A stretch of DNA of 64,000 bases from 4572-13 sp964594065. Lineage in GTDB: Bacteria > Planctomycetota > Phycisphaerae > Sedimentisphaerales > Anaerohalosphaeraceae. The notes below the pieces were generated by a model. The model was not told the DNA's origin and did no database searches. It worked only from the letters and a program-made list of their open reading frames with translations. The stretch lies in assembly GCA_964594065.1 (NCBI GenBank), contig CAZQKX010000015.1, positions 1 through 64,000 on the forward strand. Direction: 5' to 3'. Positions 52,784-60,272 of the stretch are shown here, piece after piece. A program made the position numbers and the translations under genes. Positions within the stretch are counted from its first letter, which is position 1. Every line of letters begins with the position of its first letter.

Positions 52784-54175
52784 CTAATCATATAACACCA
52801 TCAGCACCTGAGTTTTCTGGGCTTCTTTCACGATCGTCACAACGGCTGATGCTGTCGCGTTACCGCTGCGGCTGGTAATCGTCACCTTGAAGAACGTGCT
52901 TCTTGCTGTAATATAATTTTTCATTTTATTAAATGTCTCTGTATCCAGTAATCCCAGTTCTTTTATATCATCCAGCTTTATAAAGGGTTGGTCCTGACGC
53001 TGCAAAATAACCTGATGTGCCAGTTCCACCGGTTCGGTAGCAAACGTAAACGCCGCCTCTAAAACATGCCGGGGAGCGGTATTGACATTGACATGCTGGG
53101 AACCGGACAACGACAAATATTTTAATGCATTTTCAAGTCGCTGGCCCGTACCGGGAACTGACCGGGCCAATTCTTCCCGATTCAACAGCGAACTGTGAAA
53201 CAACTTGGCAAAGTCCGTTGTATGCGCAATTGCCGGTCGCTGCTGTGAGACCGTCTTGCTGGTCGTTGCAGATTTTGCGCTGGTTCTCCTACTTCTCGAG
53301 GTTCGGAAACGACGAGCGGCAGATGATCGTGAGGAGGTTCTTGTGGATTTCTTGATCAAAATTGGGTTGGCATTCAATACAAACTGTTTCTTTTCGCTGA
53401 CATCGTCACACTGTGACTGAAGTTCCTTGATCTCGCCGGGACTCATTTGCATCCATTCGCCAAATGTTTCCAAAGCATATCCGGCCCGTTTGTCATCCTC
53501 CTTATATGTCGCCACAAACCAGCTTAAAGGCATTTTAGCATTTTCATCCTCCACCACCGCGGTAACATGACAGGGACCGATCTCGATGTCCATCGGTTCG
53601 GTTACATAAGGCCACGGCGGACCATACGGGCCGGGAATTTCGAAGTCATTGGGGTCCAGTTCAACAACATAATAATCCATATCTTCATCAAAGCTCATCG
53701 GGTCCAAGGTGTTTGGTTCTTCCGGTAATTCCGTGTCATCGCCGCCAAACAGCGACGCTAGTTTGCTCATCAGGCTGACAGTATCAACCGGCTTGGACTT
53801 GTAAAGACTGGCACCTTCTTTCATAATGCTTTTGATTTGTTCGTCCGTCGCATCAGCGGCCCAGGCGTTAATAAATTGCGCAAATTCCTGTTCGTTCATC
53901 CAGAACAGATCGGAAAAATCAGGCTTATCTCTACGAGGCTGAACAAAAGTATTCATTTTGTGAATTTCCGACGTCATATATTTAATCGCCGAATCCAGAC
54001 CATATCGTGCACGCTGGTATTCGATCATATACTGCTGCCGGCGCTTGGCCATTGTCAGGCGTGTGGCCAATGCGGCCGTCACGGAAGCCAGCACCGCCAG
54101 AATGATCAGTGTAATCAGCAGGGCAAAGCCCGCGGACTGTTCAGGCAACTTTATTTGTTTTATTCGTATATTCAT
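52784..54175 (-). CDS. gspK: T2SS minor pseudopilin GspK
   Basis: 463-aa minor pseudopilin that caps the pseudopilus tip with GspI and GspJ. Signal/helix: SAGFALLITLIILAVLASV; as in other GspK proteins Glu5 is missing. An alpha domain with SAM-like helices follows, and near the end NVNTAPRHVLEA is the usual GspK motif. Residues ~270-320 are a Ser/Arg-rich insert (STRTSSRSSAARRFRTSRSR) not expected in the family. Overlaps gspJ by 4 nt. The protein is longer than typical (about 320), partly by the insert and an acidic loop (SLFGGDDTELPEEPN). Confidence 0.85.
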   Translation of the reverse strand: MNIRIKQIKLPEQSAGFALLITLIILAVLASVTAALATRLTMAKRRQQYMIEYQRARYGLDSAIKYMTSEIHKMNTFVQPRRDKPDFSDLFWMNEQEFAQFINAWAADATDEQIKSIMKEGASLYKSKPVDTVSLMSKLASLFGGDDTELPEEPNTLDPMSFDEDMDYYVVELDPNDFEIPGPYGPPWPYVTEPMDIEIGPCHVTAVVEDENAKMPLSWFVATYKEDDKRAGYALETFGEWMQMSPGEIKELQSQCDDVSEKKQFVLNANPILIKKSTRTSSRSSAARRFRTSRSRRTSAKSATTSKTVSQQRPAIAHTTDFAKLFHSSLLNREELARSVPGTGQRLENALKYLSLSGSQHVNVNTAPRHVLEAAFTFATEPVELAHQVILQRQDQPFIKLDDIKELGLLDTETFNKMKNYITARSTFFKVTITSRSGNATASAVVTIVKEAQKTQVLMVLYD

Positions 54176-54966
54176 TCTATGACCGGTTCATCTGAGATTT
54201 CAGATTCATCTGCCTGATCTTCAGACAGACTGTTTGGGTCCTCGTCTTCATCTAAAACATCCAGATCCAACTGCATTTTAACAAACTGGTAGGGAATCAT
54301 ACGGGTACGATCGATCGCAATGGTCCGATACGTGATCGCTTCCTCAGGCACACCGACCTTCCCGCTCGGCAACTCCTGGCGAGGATCAAACGAAATCCCG
54401 ACGCGAACTGCTGTCGGCAATTTGTCAGATGTCCACGATGAAAGAACCGTCTCGCCCTTCTGAACACGGAATTCAAAAAAGGTCACGCCTGAGGCAACGG
54501 GAATAAACAGTCCGGCGCTGGGAGAATCTTCCGGGTTTTTTTCGAGTACTTTGTCCTCGACATTTAATCCATCATGCATTCGATAAAGAGTCAGGGTGTC
54601 GTCCTGTGAATCATAGGATGTCTGCCAGAAAATTAGTTCATAGTTCTGTTTTTTATCTCCTTTGCCGTAATAGCAGTTTTGCAATACTAATTGACTGGAG
54701 TAATAGCCGGCGTCCAGTTTGTTGCGGAATTTGACAGTGGCTTCAAACCCGGGAGCCGCCAGGCGGTCGATATCTTCAGCGATCTTCTGCAAAATCTCAT
54801 TCTGAAGCTGATGCTGGCTCATATAATCAACGATCGATGCCGCACTGGCGCGAACGCGCTGATGGATCATCAGCACTGCCGTCAAGATCATCGCCGCCAT
54901 GGTTAAAACGACCAGTACTTCGATCAGCGTAAATGCAAAACAGGATGTTGTTTTTTTTGTTATCAT
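54172..54966 (-). CDS. gspJ: T2SS minor pseudopilin GspJ
   Basis: 264 aa, prepilin signal CFAFTLIEVLVVLTMAAMILTAV (Ala precedes Phe1; Glu5 kept). The C-terminal domain is beta-rich and fits GspJ; a strongly acidic tail ends it (LDEDEDPNSLSEDQADESE). Assignment of J versus another minor pseudopilin rests on the order G-H-I-J-K. Cotranslated with gspK. Confidence 0.78.
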   Translation of the reverse strand: MITKKTTSCFAFTLIEVLVVLTMAAMILTAVLMIHQRVRASAASIVDYMSQHQLQNEILQKIAEDIDRLAAPGFEATVKFRNKLDAGYYSSQLVLQNCYYGKGDKKQNYELIFWQTSYDSQDDTLTLYRMHDGLNVEDKVLEKNPEDSPSAGLFIPVASGVTFFEFRVQKGETVLSSWTSDKLPTAVRVGISFDPRQELPSGKVGVPEEAITYRTIAIDRTRMIPYQFVKMQLDLDVLDEDEDPNSLSEDQADESEISDEPVIE

Positions 54967-54991
54967 TGCATCACAATGGCAATTTTTCTAT

Positions 54992-55852
54992 TTAATCATC
55001 AAATAAATACCAATATTCTTCGGGAAGGATTTTCCACCAAGGCTGCTCTGATTTCCCAGGTTGCCGGTTATCCGGCTCAGGACCGGGGGTTGTGTCTGGA
55101 CCATACGTACCCGGCTGGCTCTCTGTTTCCGGAGGGACATAGTTTTCGGCAAATTTATTATAGTCGTCAAAATCCATGCCGAGATCTTCGAGAAATTCGT
55201 CTTCTTCCTCCTGTAGCTTCTCGAGAAAATCGTCATAGCCGTCCGTCCCGTTTTTATCGAGATACTCCAGCTTCTGACGGCGCTGCTTTTCAATAAAGTC
55301 TTTATATTTCTGGATATCCAAATCTGCCTGCTCAAGATAAGCGATCGTTGTCTTCTGGATATCCGTCAAGCCGCCGTCCCGGATCAGTTCCAGGTATTCG
55401 GCTTCAACCTGCTGCTGATCCATAATCTGCTTGATCTGGGCAGTCGTCAGGTTGGTGATCCAGTGTTCCAGTTCAATTTCCTCTTCCTGACCCTTGGTGT
55501 CAGTAAATCCCGCCGAACAAATAGCTCGGATCCACATGCGATCCGTGATAGGCTCATAAAACGGCTCGACAATGGTCTCCCAGTAAAGATCCGGATTCGT
55601 TTCGCTGGTGTCGTACTCAGCCATATTCGACAATGTTGACTTCGACAGCAACGTTTCCATATTCGACCGTGCCAACTCAAAAGCCTGCTGGCGGAGGCGC
55701 ATATCGATAACCGCATCCACAAAATTGTCCATCACAATCAGCACCGATGACAACAGGATCGTCAGCAGCGCAGCGGCGGCAACCACTTCGATAAAAGTGA
55801 ATGCTCCTGCCGGCTTTTTGCTTCTGAACAGATTATTTTTAAAATGGTACAT
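54992..55852 (-). CDS. gspI: T2SS minor pseudopilin GspI with long acidic coiled-coil extension
   Basis: 286 aa, more than twice the usual ~125. Signal GAFTFIEVVAAAALLTILLSSV with Glu5, a GspI-like core to about residue 125, and then a long charged helical extension (AEYLELIRDGG, YLEQADLDIQKYKDFIEK, LEKLQEEEDEFLEDLGMDF) and a Pro/Gly-rich end. The extension may contact substrate or the secretin vestibule; this is inference. Overlaps the gspH end by 14 nt. Confidence 0.75.
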   Translation of the reverse strand: MYHFKNNLFRSKKPAGAFTFIEVVAAAALLTILLSSVLIVMDNFVDAVIDMRLRQQAFELARSNMETLLSKSTLSNMAEYDTSETNPDLYWETIVEPFYEPITDRMWIRAICSAGFTDTKGQEEEIELEHWITNLTTAQIKQIMDQQQVEAEYLELIRDGGLTDIQKTTIAYLEQADLDIQKYKDFIEKQRRQKLEYLDKNGTDGYDDFLEKLQEEEDEFLEDLGMDFDDYNKFAENYVPPETESQPGTYGPDTTPGPEPDNRQPGKSEQPWWKILPEEYWYLFDD

Positions 55853-56411
55853 TTTCTCTATGTTGGGGTAAATAAATATCCACTTCGCCCTCGAATAACT
55901 CGACCGGTCTGGCGAAACGATGGATCACGATCGTCCACGGACGGCCGTCCGCATCGAGGAGGCCGACTTTCCCGCCGTATTGCCAGCCGGACTTGCCCAC
56001 CAGAAAGCGGACTTCGGTTACATCTTCCTCGTCCCGTGAATCTTCCAGATCATCATATAAGACATAATCAAGGGTTAAAGCTTCGCTGAAATAGTTTGTT
56101 TGAATGATCGCATCGTCGTCATCCATTGTCTGCAGGTCCAACGTCTTAAACTCACGAAGAATAAATGCCTGCTCCGTAAAATCCAAAATGACAGCATAGC
56201 GGCGGTTACTGGTCGCTGCGGCGTCCTGGGCCATCTGAAACGTATTCACCAGGTCCCGTGCCTGATTTTTGAACTTCAGATTGCCCCATACCGCACTGTA
56301 GCCGATCACCGCCACAGCTGTCATCAAGCCAACCACGCCGATGACCATCAGCATTTCAACCAGAACAAAACCTTTTGGCAGGTAAACCCGACGCATGGCA
56401 CCGTCTTTCAT
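55839..56411 (-). CDS. gspH: T2SS minor pseudopilin GspH
   Basis: 190 aa, signal KGFVLVEMLMVIGVVGLMTAV with Glu5, then a beta-sandwich GspH domain (QARDLVNTFQMAQDAAATSNRRYAVIL). Start chosen at ATG 56411, 11 nt after gspG's stop; an in-frame ATG at 56444 lies inside gspG. An ATG five codons later (MRRVYL) is possible. Ribosome-binding signal is weak, so translation may be coupled to gspG. Confidence 0.82.
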   Translation of the reverse strand: MKDGAMRRVYLPKGFVLVEMLMVIGVVGLMTAVAVIGYSAVWGNLKFKNQARDLVNTFQMAQDAAATSNRRYAVILDFTEQAFILREFKTLDLQTMDDDDAIIQTNYFSEALTLDYVLYDDLEDSRDEEDVTEVRFLVGKSGWQYGGKVGLLDADGRPWTIVIHRFARPVELFEGEVDIYLPQHRENVPF

Positions 56412-56422
56412 GAGATACCGGA

Positions 56423-56866
56423 CTAATTGGCGTCCGTACTCCAAAGGTCGTATTCGTAGCTTCCCTCTTCGCCGCCCTCTTTACCATCGGCTCCATAGCT
56501 GATGATCACAAAGGGCTTGCCGCTTTCAGGGTTGAGCATATAGACAAATTCATTTTTCCACGCATCAAACGGAATGTCCGTACTTTCCAGATAGCCTTCG
56601 GAGTTCCATCCCTCAACGTCCGTCGGCTCTTCGATCAACTCGATCAATCCCATTTCCTCGCTGGGGTACCGGCCTGTATCCAGTTTGAACATTTTAACGG
56701 AATCGTGGAGCGTTTTTAATGTCACTTTGGTGGCGATCACCTTGGCTTTTTCGGTTTGCCCCATGAAGGTTTTTGTCGCCAACCCCGCCAACAGCGCAAC
56801 AATCAGCAATACGGCCATCAGCTCAACCAATGTAAAACCGCACGCATTCTTTCTTTGTTTCTTCAT
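56423..56866 (-). CDS. gspG: T2SS major pseudopilin GspG
   Basis: 147 aa, the classical major pseudopilin: CGFTLVELMAVLLIVALLAGLA with cleavage after Gly, Glu5, the long helix, and the GspG domain motif LDTGRYPSEEMGLIELIEEP, with acidic residues near the end (SYGADGKEGGEEG) for calcium binding. It polymerises as the pseudopilus shaft. GGGAAATACG lies before the ATG. Confidence 0.95.
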   Translation of the reverse strand: MKKQRKNACGFTLVELMAVLLIVALLAGLATKTFMGQTEKAKVIATKVTLKTLHDSVKMFKLDTGRYPSEEMGLIELIEEPTDVEGWNSEGYLESTDIPFDAWKNEFVYMLNPESGKPFVIISYGADGKEGGEEGSYEYDLWSTDAN

Positions 56867-56902
56867 CGTATTTCCCTTTCTTTGATCGTCGATCAGACCG
56901 TT

Positions 56903-58117
56903 TTAAAATTGTGTCGTTGAATATTGAAACAAGGGCATAAATGTTGCGAAAACAATAATGCCAACGATAAACGCCATAAAAATAATAATGACCGGCTCAA
57001 CAACCGCACTCAGCCGCTCGATGACCAGGTCGGACGAGGCTTCGAGATTGTCACTGATCATTTTCAGCATCTGTTCCAGTTCACCACTCTTTTCACCCAC
57101 GGTAATCATGTGTGCTATCGAGGGGTCGATCACACTGCTTTCACGCAGCGGGGTGGCAATATCCGAGCCTGACAGAATACGTTCACGCGACTTTTTGATG
57201 GCTTCGGCCATGACCACATTGCCGGTCACCTGTGAGACGACGCGGAGCGATTCGGCCATGGAAAGACCGGAGCCCATCAAGGTTGCCAGGGTCGAGGTAA
57301 ACCGCTGAAGGATGCGCTGCTTGAACAGCGGGCCAAATCCGGGCAGATTTAACAACAGCCTGTCCCTGGCCATTTTTCCATTCTGGGTTTTCACAACCTG
57401 CTTGTATGCAATGATCAATATCGCAATGACCGCGATAATCACCAGCACCCACCAGCTTGTCATCAGTGCAGACAATTTCATCAGCGTCGTTGTCAGCCAC
57501 GGCAGTTCCTGACCGGTTTTCTCCAACTGCTCAGCAATTTTCGGGATGACCATCGTCATCAGCACGATAACGACTACCAGGCATACAAAGACCAGCAACA
57601 CCGGATAGATCATAACGGTTGTCATTTTGGCTTCCAGCCGCTGGCGTTTTTCCATGAACGAGGCCATGGTGGCTAAAGTTTCTCCCAGTGTACCGGTCAC
57701 TTCGCCAACGCGTATCATGCTGATATAAATAAGATCGAAAAACCGGTCGTATTCGGCCAGTGAATCGGCAACCGATTCGCCGGTGACGACTTTATCACGG
57801 ACCTCGGTAATTGCCGCACGCAGCTGTGGATCATCGATCTGCTTAACCAATACGCTCAGCGCATCGGTCAGTTTGATCCCCGCGTTGAGCATCGTCGAAA
57901 GCTCTTTGGTGAAATTGGCCACCGCTTTTCGATTGCCGCGTTTAAAAATGCCTCCCATCGACTGCCGTGCGGTCTCCATGCGCACCTGCTTGATGTCTGT
58001 CGGATGCAAACCCCGGCTGCGAAGATGCTTGCGGGCAGAAAACGCACTCTCAGCAGCAACGGTTCCCTTTTCCGTCTTATGCTGTGAATTGATCGCAATA
58101 TACTCAAATCGAGGCAT
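56903..58117 (-). CDS. gspF: T2SS inner membrane platform protein GspF
   Basis: 404 aa, the standard length. Two T2SSF domains (FTKELSTMLNAGIKLTDAL... and FTSTLATLMGSGLSMAESL...) and three membrane helices (VFVCLVVVIVLMTMVI, WWVLVIIAVIAILIIAY, IIIFMAFIVGIIVFATF). Organises the pseudopilus assembly platform and meets GspE. No Shine-Dalgarno: the start codon is directly preceded by a 28-bp array of four 7-bp units, so translation may rely on readthrough of the AT-rich leader. Confidence 0.95.
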   Translation of the reverse strand: MPRFEYIAINSQHKTEKGTVAAESAFSARKHLRSRGLHPTDIKQVRMETARQSMGGIFKRGNRKAVANFTKELSTMLNAGIKLTDALSVLVKQIDDPQLRAAITEVRDKVVTGESVADSLAEYDRFFDLIYISMIRVGEVTGTLGETLATMASFMEKRQRLEAKMTTVMIYPVLLVFVCLVVVIVLMTMVIPKIAEQLEKTGQELPWLTTTLMKLSALMTSWWVLVIIAVIAILIIAYKQVVKTQNGKMARDRLLLNLPGFGPLFKQRILQRFTSTLATLMGSGLSMAESLRVVSQVTGNVVMAEAIKKSRERILSGSDIATPLRESSVIDPSIAHMITVGEKSGELEQMLKMISDNLEASSDLVIERLSAVVEPVIIIFMAFIVGIIVFATFMPLFQYSTTQF

Positions 58118-58145
58118 TTTATATTTTATATCGTATATTGTATAT
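58118..58145 (-). repeat. Heptamer array between the four-helix-bundle gene and gspF
   Basis: On the minus strand: ATATACA, ATATACG, ATATAAA, ATATAAA, then ATG of gspF. The array fills the whole gap between the two coding regions. Confidence 0.9.
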
Positions 58146-58501
58146 TATTTCTTGTTACGCCTTGCGGTATTTTGCGAGGCAACAAAAATTGCAGTTAACT
58201 CCTGCGCTTCCTGCAACAAATCAATAATCTTCTCTTGTTTGACTAATTTCTCATCAGACGCAAATTCTATCCAAAAAGAAGACTCATCGCTCTCTTCAAT
58301 GACAATCGCAAGTTTCGAAATAAATGTTGCCCTTGACTGGGCAGTACAAACAGCTCTGTAATTTGCAGCGACGGACGTTGAACAGCGAATAAGTTGACCT
58401 GATACATGTCTTCCAAGTATTGTTTTGGGTAATGTTGCACATAATTTGACGCATCTATGAGCAAAAGCTTTTGCCCTATGTTTCAATTCCTCTTTATCCA
58501 A
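58145..58501 (-). CDS. Four helix bundle protein (S23 family) inserted between gspE and gspF
   Basis: 118 aa of the four-helix-bundle/S23 family (TIGR02436 type), best known from ORFs in intervening sequences of some bacterial 23S rRNA genes but often free-standing. Seen: DKEELKHRAKAFAHRCVKLCATLPKT, then LIRCSTSVAANYRAVCTAQS, FISKLAIVIEESDESSFWIEF. Start: TTG 58501 with AAGGAGG 8 nt upstream matches the usual MDxEEL start; the ATG at 58522 lies just inside the preceding repeat and would add residues of repeat origin. No role in secretion is known. It breaks the gspE-gspF pair and is flanked by heptamer arrays. Confidence 0.88.
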   Translation of the reverse strand: MDKEELKHRAKAFAHRCVKLCATLPKTILGRHVSGQLIRCSTSVAANYRAVCTAQSRATFISKLAIVIEESDESSFWIEFASDEKLVKQEKIIDLLQEAQELTAIFVASQNTARRNKK

Positions 58502-58522
58502 GTAAACCGCCTCCTTCTTCAT

Positions 58523-58550
58523 TTTACAATTTACAATATAAAATTTACAA
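58523..58550 (-). repeat. Heptamer array between gspE and the four-helix-bundle gene
   Basis: On the minus strand: TTGTAAA, TTTTATA, TTGTAAA, TTGTAAA, four 7-bp units, beginning just after the gspE stop codon. Confidence 0.88.
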
Positions 58551-58553
58551 TTA

Positions 58554-60254
58554 TTAGACATTATCAGATTGTGTTACCCGTAACACTTCGGCGATCGTTG
58601 TGATCCCCGCCTGGACCTTTCTGGCACCGTCCATGCGCAGGGTCTGCATGCCGTACTCAAGTGCTTTCTTCTTGATCACACCGGCACTTTGCCGGTTGTA
58701 CACCATGTCGCGAATGTCATCATTGATCACCATCATCTCGTAGATGCCGGTTCGTCCGCGGTAGCCGGTATCAAAGCACTTCGCGCAGCCGGCGCCGACA
58801 TAGAATTCCAGCTTCTTTTCTTCCATGATCCCCAGATCACGCAGTTCATGGGTCGGCGGCTCATAGGCCTGTTTGCAATCCGGACAAATACGGCGTACCA
58901 GACGCTGGGCCAGTACACAGATCAAAGACGAACTGACTAAATACGGCTCAACGCCAAAATCCAGCAACCGGCTGACAGCCCCGGCGGCATCATTCGTATG
59001 CAGCGTACTGAACACCAGGTGGCCGGTCAGCGAAGACTGGATCGCCATCGCTGCGGTTTCGTTGTCACGCACCTCACCGACCATGATGACATCGGGGTCC
59101 TGACGCAGAATATGACGCAGGGCATTGACAAAATTCATGCCTTTTTTCGGGGCCACCTGCATCTGGCTGATGCCGCCCAGTTGATATTCGATGGGGTCCT
59201 CAACCGTCATGATATTTTTCACTGTTGCGTCGATCCGGTTCAGGCAGGCATAGAGCGTGGTACTTTTACCACTACCGGTGGGGCCGGTCACAAAGATCAC
59301 GCCATGTGAGCGATTAATCATTTTGTCAAAGCGCTGCCGGTCCTCTTCCATGAATCCCAACTGCTCCAGCGTCAGGATGCCGGAGCTTTTATCCAGGATA
59401 CGCAGCACAGCCCGTTCGCCATAGCTGGTGGGCACGGTGCTGACACGCAGGTCGATCTCACGCTGTCCGATGCGAACACTGCAGCGGCCGTCCTGCGGCA
59501 TACGGCGCTCGGCGATGTCCATGCCGGCCATGACCTTGATACGCGAGATCACCAGGCTCAATACATTGCGGTTGAGTGTCAGTGTATCGTATAAAATGCC
59601 GTCAATGCGATAACGCACGACGATCTTGGTCTCGAACGGGTGAATGTGAATATCGCTGGCCCGCATTTGCAGGGCGCGAAAGAGTATATCGTTGACCAGC
59701 CGGATGACCGGCGGACGGTTGACGACGTCGAGCAGGTCTTCGGAGCCGGCCATTTCATCGGCCAACTGGTCGATATTCTGCGAATCCAGTTCTTCGGCCA
59801 CTTCCTCGATGACGGTATTTTTCTGTTCGTAAGCGATATCGATCGCCGCGGTGATCGCCGCACGCGTGCTCAGGGCCGTTTCGACCGGCTTGTGCAGCAT
59901 CTTGGAAACATTGTCAACTAAGGTTGCGTTCAGCGGATTGGAAGTGATGACAGCAATGCCGTCACCGTCCTGACTGTCGCTGACACCAATGACTGAATGG
60001 TGCTGGGCATAGGGCGCGGGGATGCACTCGATAAAATGCTGGGGGACATTTTTGGCATCGATCTCGTCAAAGAACCGCATCCCGAACGCTTCGGCAAAAA
60101 GACGCAGCACGACATCCTCGGTAAAGTTGGGCGCCGTCAGCATAATCTCGTCAATACGACGGGTGTCGCCGGCATATTCCGACAAAAATGCCCGCAGCGA
60201 ATCCGGATCAACCGCCCCGCTTCGCTCGGCCGCTTGTATCAATAATTCTTTCAT
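58554..60254 (-). CDS. gspE: T2SS ATPase GspE
   Basis: 566-aa traffic ATPase that powers pseudopilus assembly. N1E-type domain (residues ~1-140), then the catalytic region: Walker A GPTGSGKST (324-332), the Asp box IMTVEDPIEY, Walker B DPDVIMVGEVRD, the His box LTGHLVFSTLHTND, and the C4 zinc finger CPDC...CAKC (residues ~450-490), all as expected. First ORF after gspD on the minus strand (19-nt gap). No strong ribosome-binding site. Confidence 0.96.
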   Translation of the reverse strand: MKELLIQAAERSGAVDPDSLRAFLSEYAGDTRRIDEIMLTAPNFTEDVVLRLFAEAFGMRFFDEIDAKNVPQHFIECIPAPYAQHHSVIGVSDSQDGDGIAVITSNPLNATLVDNVSKMLHKPVETALSTRAAITAAIDIAYEQKNTVIEEVAEELDSQNIDQLADEMAGSEDLLDVVNRPPVIRLVNDILFRALQMRASDIHIHPFETKIVVRYRIDGILYDTLTLNRNVLSLVISRIKVMAGMDIAERRMPQDGRCSVRIGQREIDLRVSTVPTSYGERAVLRILDKSSGILTLEQLGFMEEDRQRFDKMINRSHGVIFVTGPTGSGKSTTLYACLNRIDATVKNIMTVEDPIEYQLGGISQMQVAPKKGMNFVNALRHILRQDPDVIMVGEVRDNETAAMAIQSSLTGHLVFSTLHTNDAAGAVSRLLDFGVEPYLVSSSLICVLAQRLVRRICPDCKQAYEPPTHELRDLGIMEEKKLEFYVGAGCAKCFDTGYRGRTGIYEMMVINDDIRDMVYNRQSAGVIKKKALEYGMQTLRMDGARKVQAGITTIAEVLRVTQSDNV

Positions 60255-60272
60255 GGTGTCTCTTATTTAACC

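Noticed and set aside
58085..58145. gspF as another leaderless gene
   Set aside because: TATAAA-like boxes before gspF come from the heptamer array and no -35 box fits; operon readthrough from gspE is simpler.
58501..58561. Longer start for the four-helix-bundle protein (ATG at 58561 or 58522)
   Set aside because: These frames translate the TTGTAAA repeats as NCKFYIVNCK; the TTG at 58501 has AAGGAGG at correct spacing and gives the family-typical DKEELKHR start.
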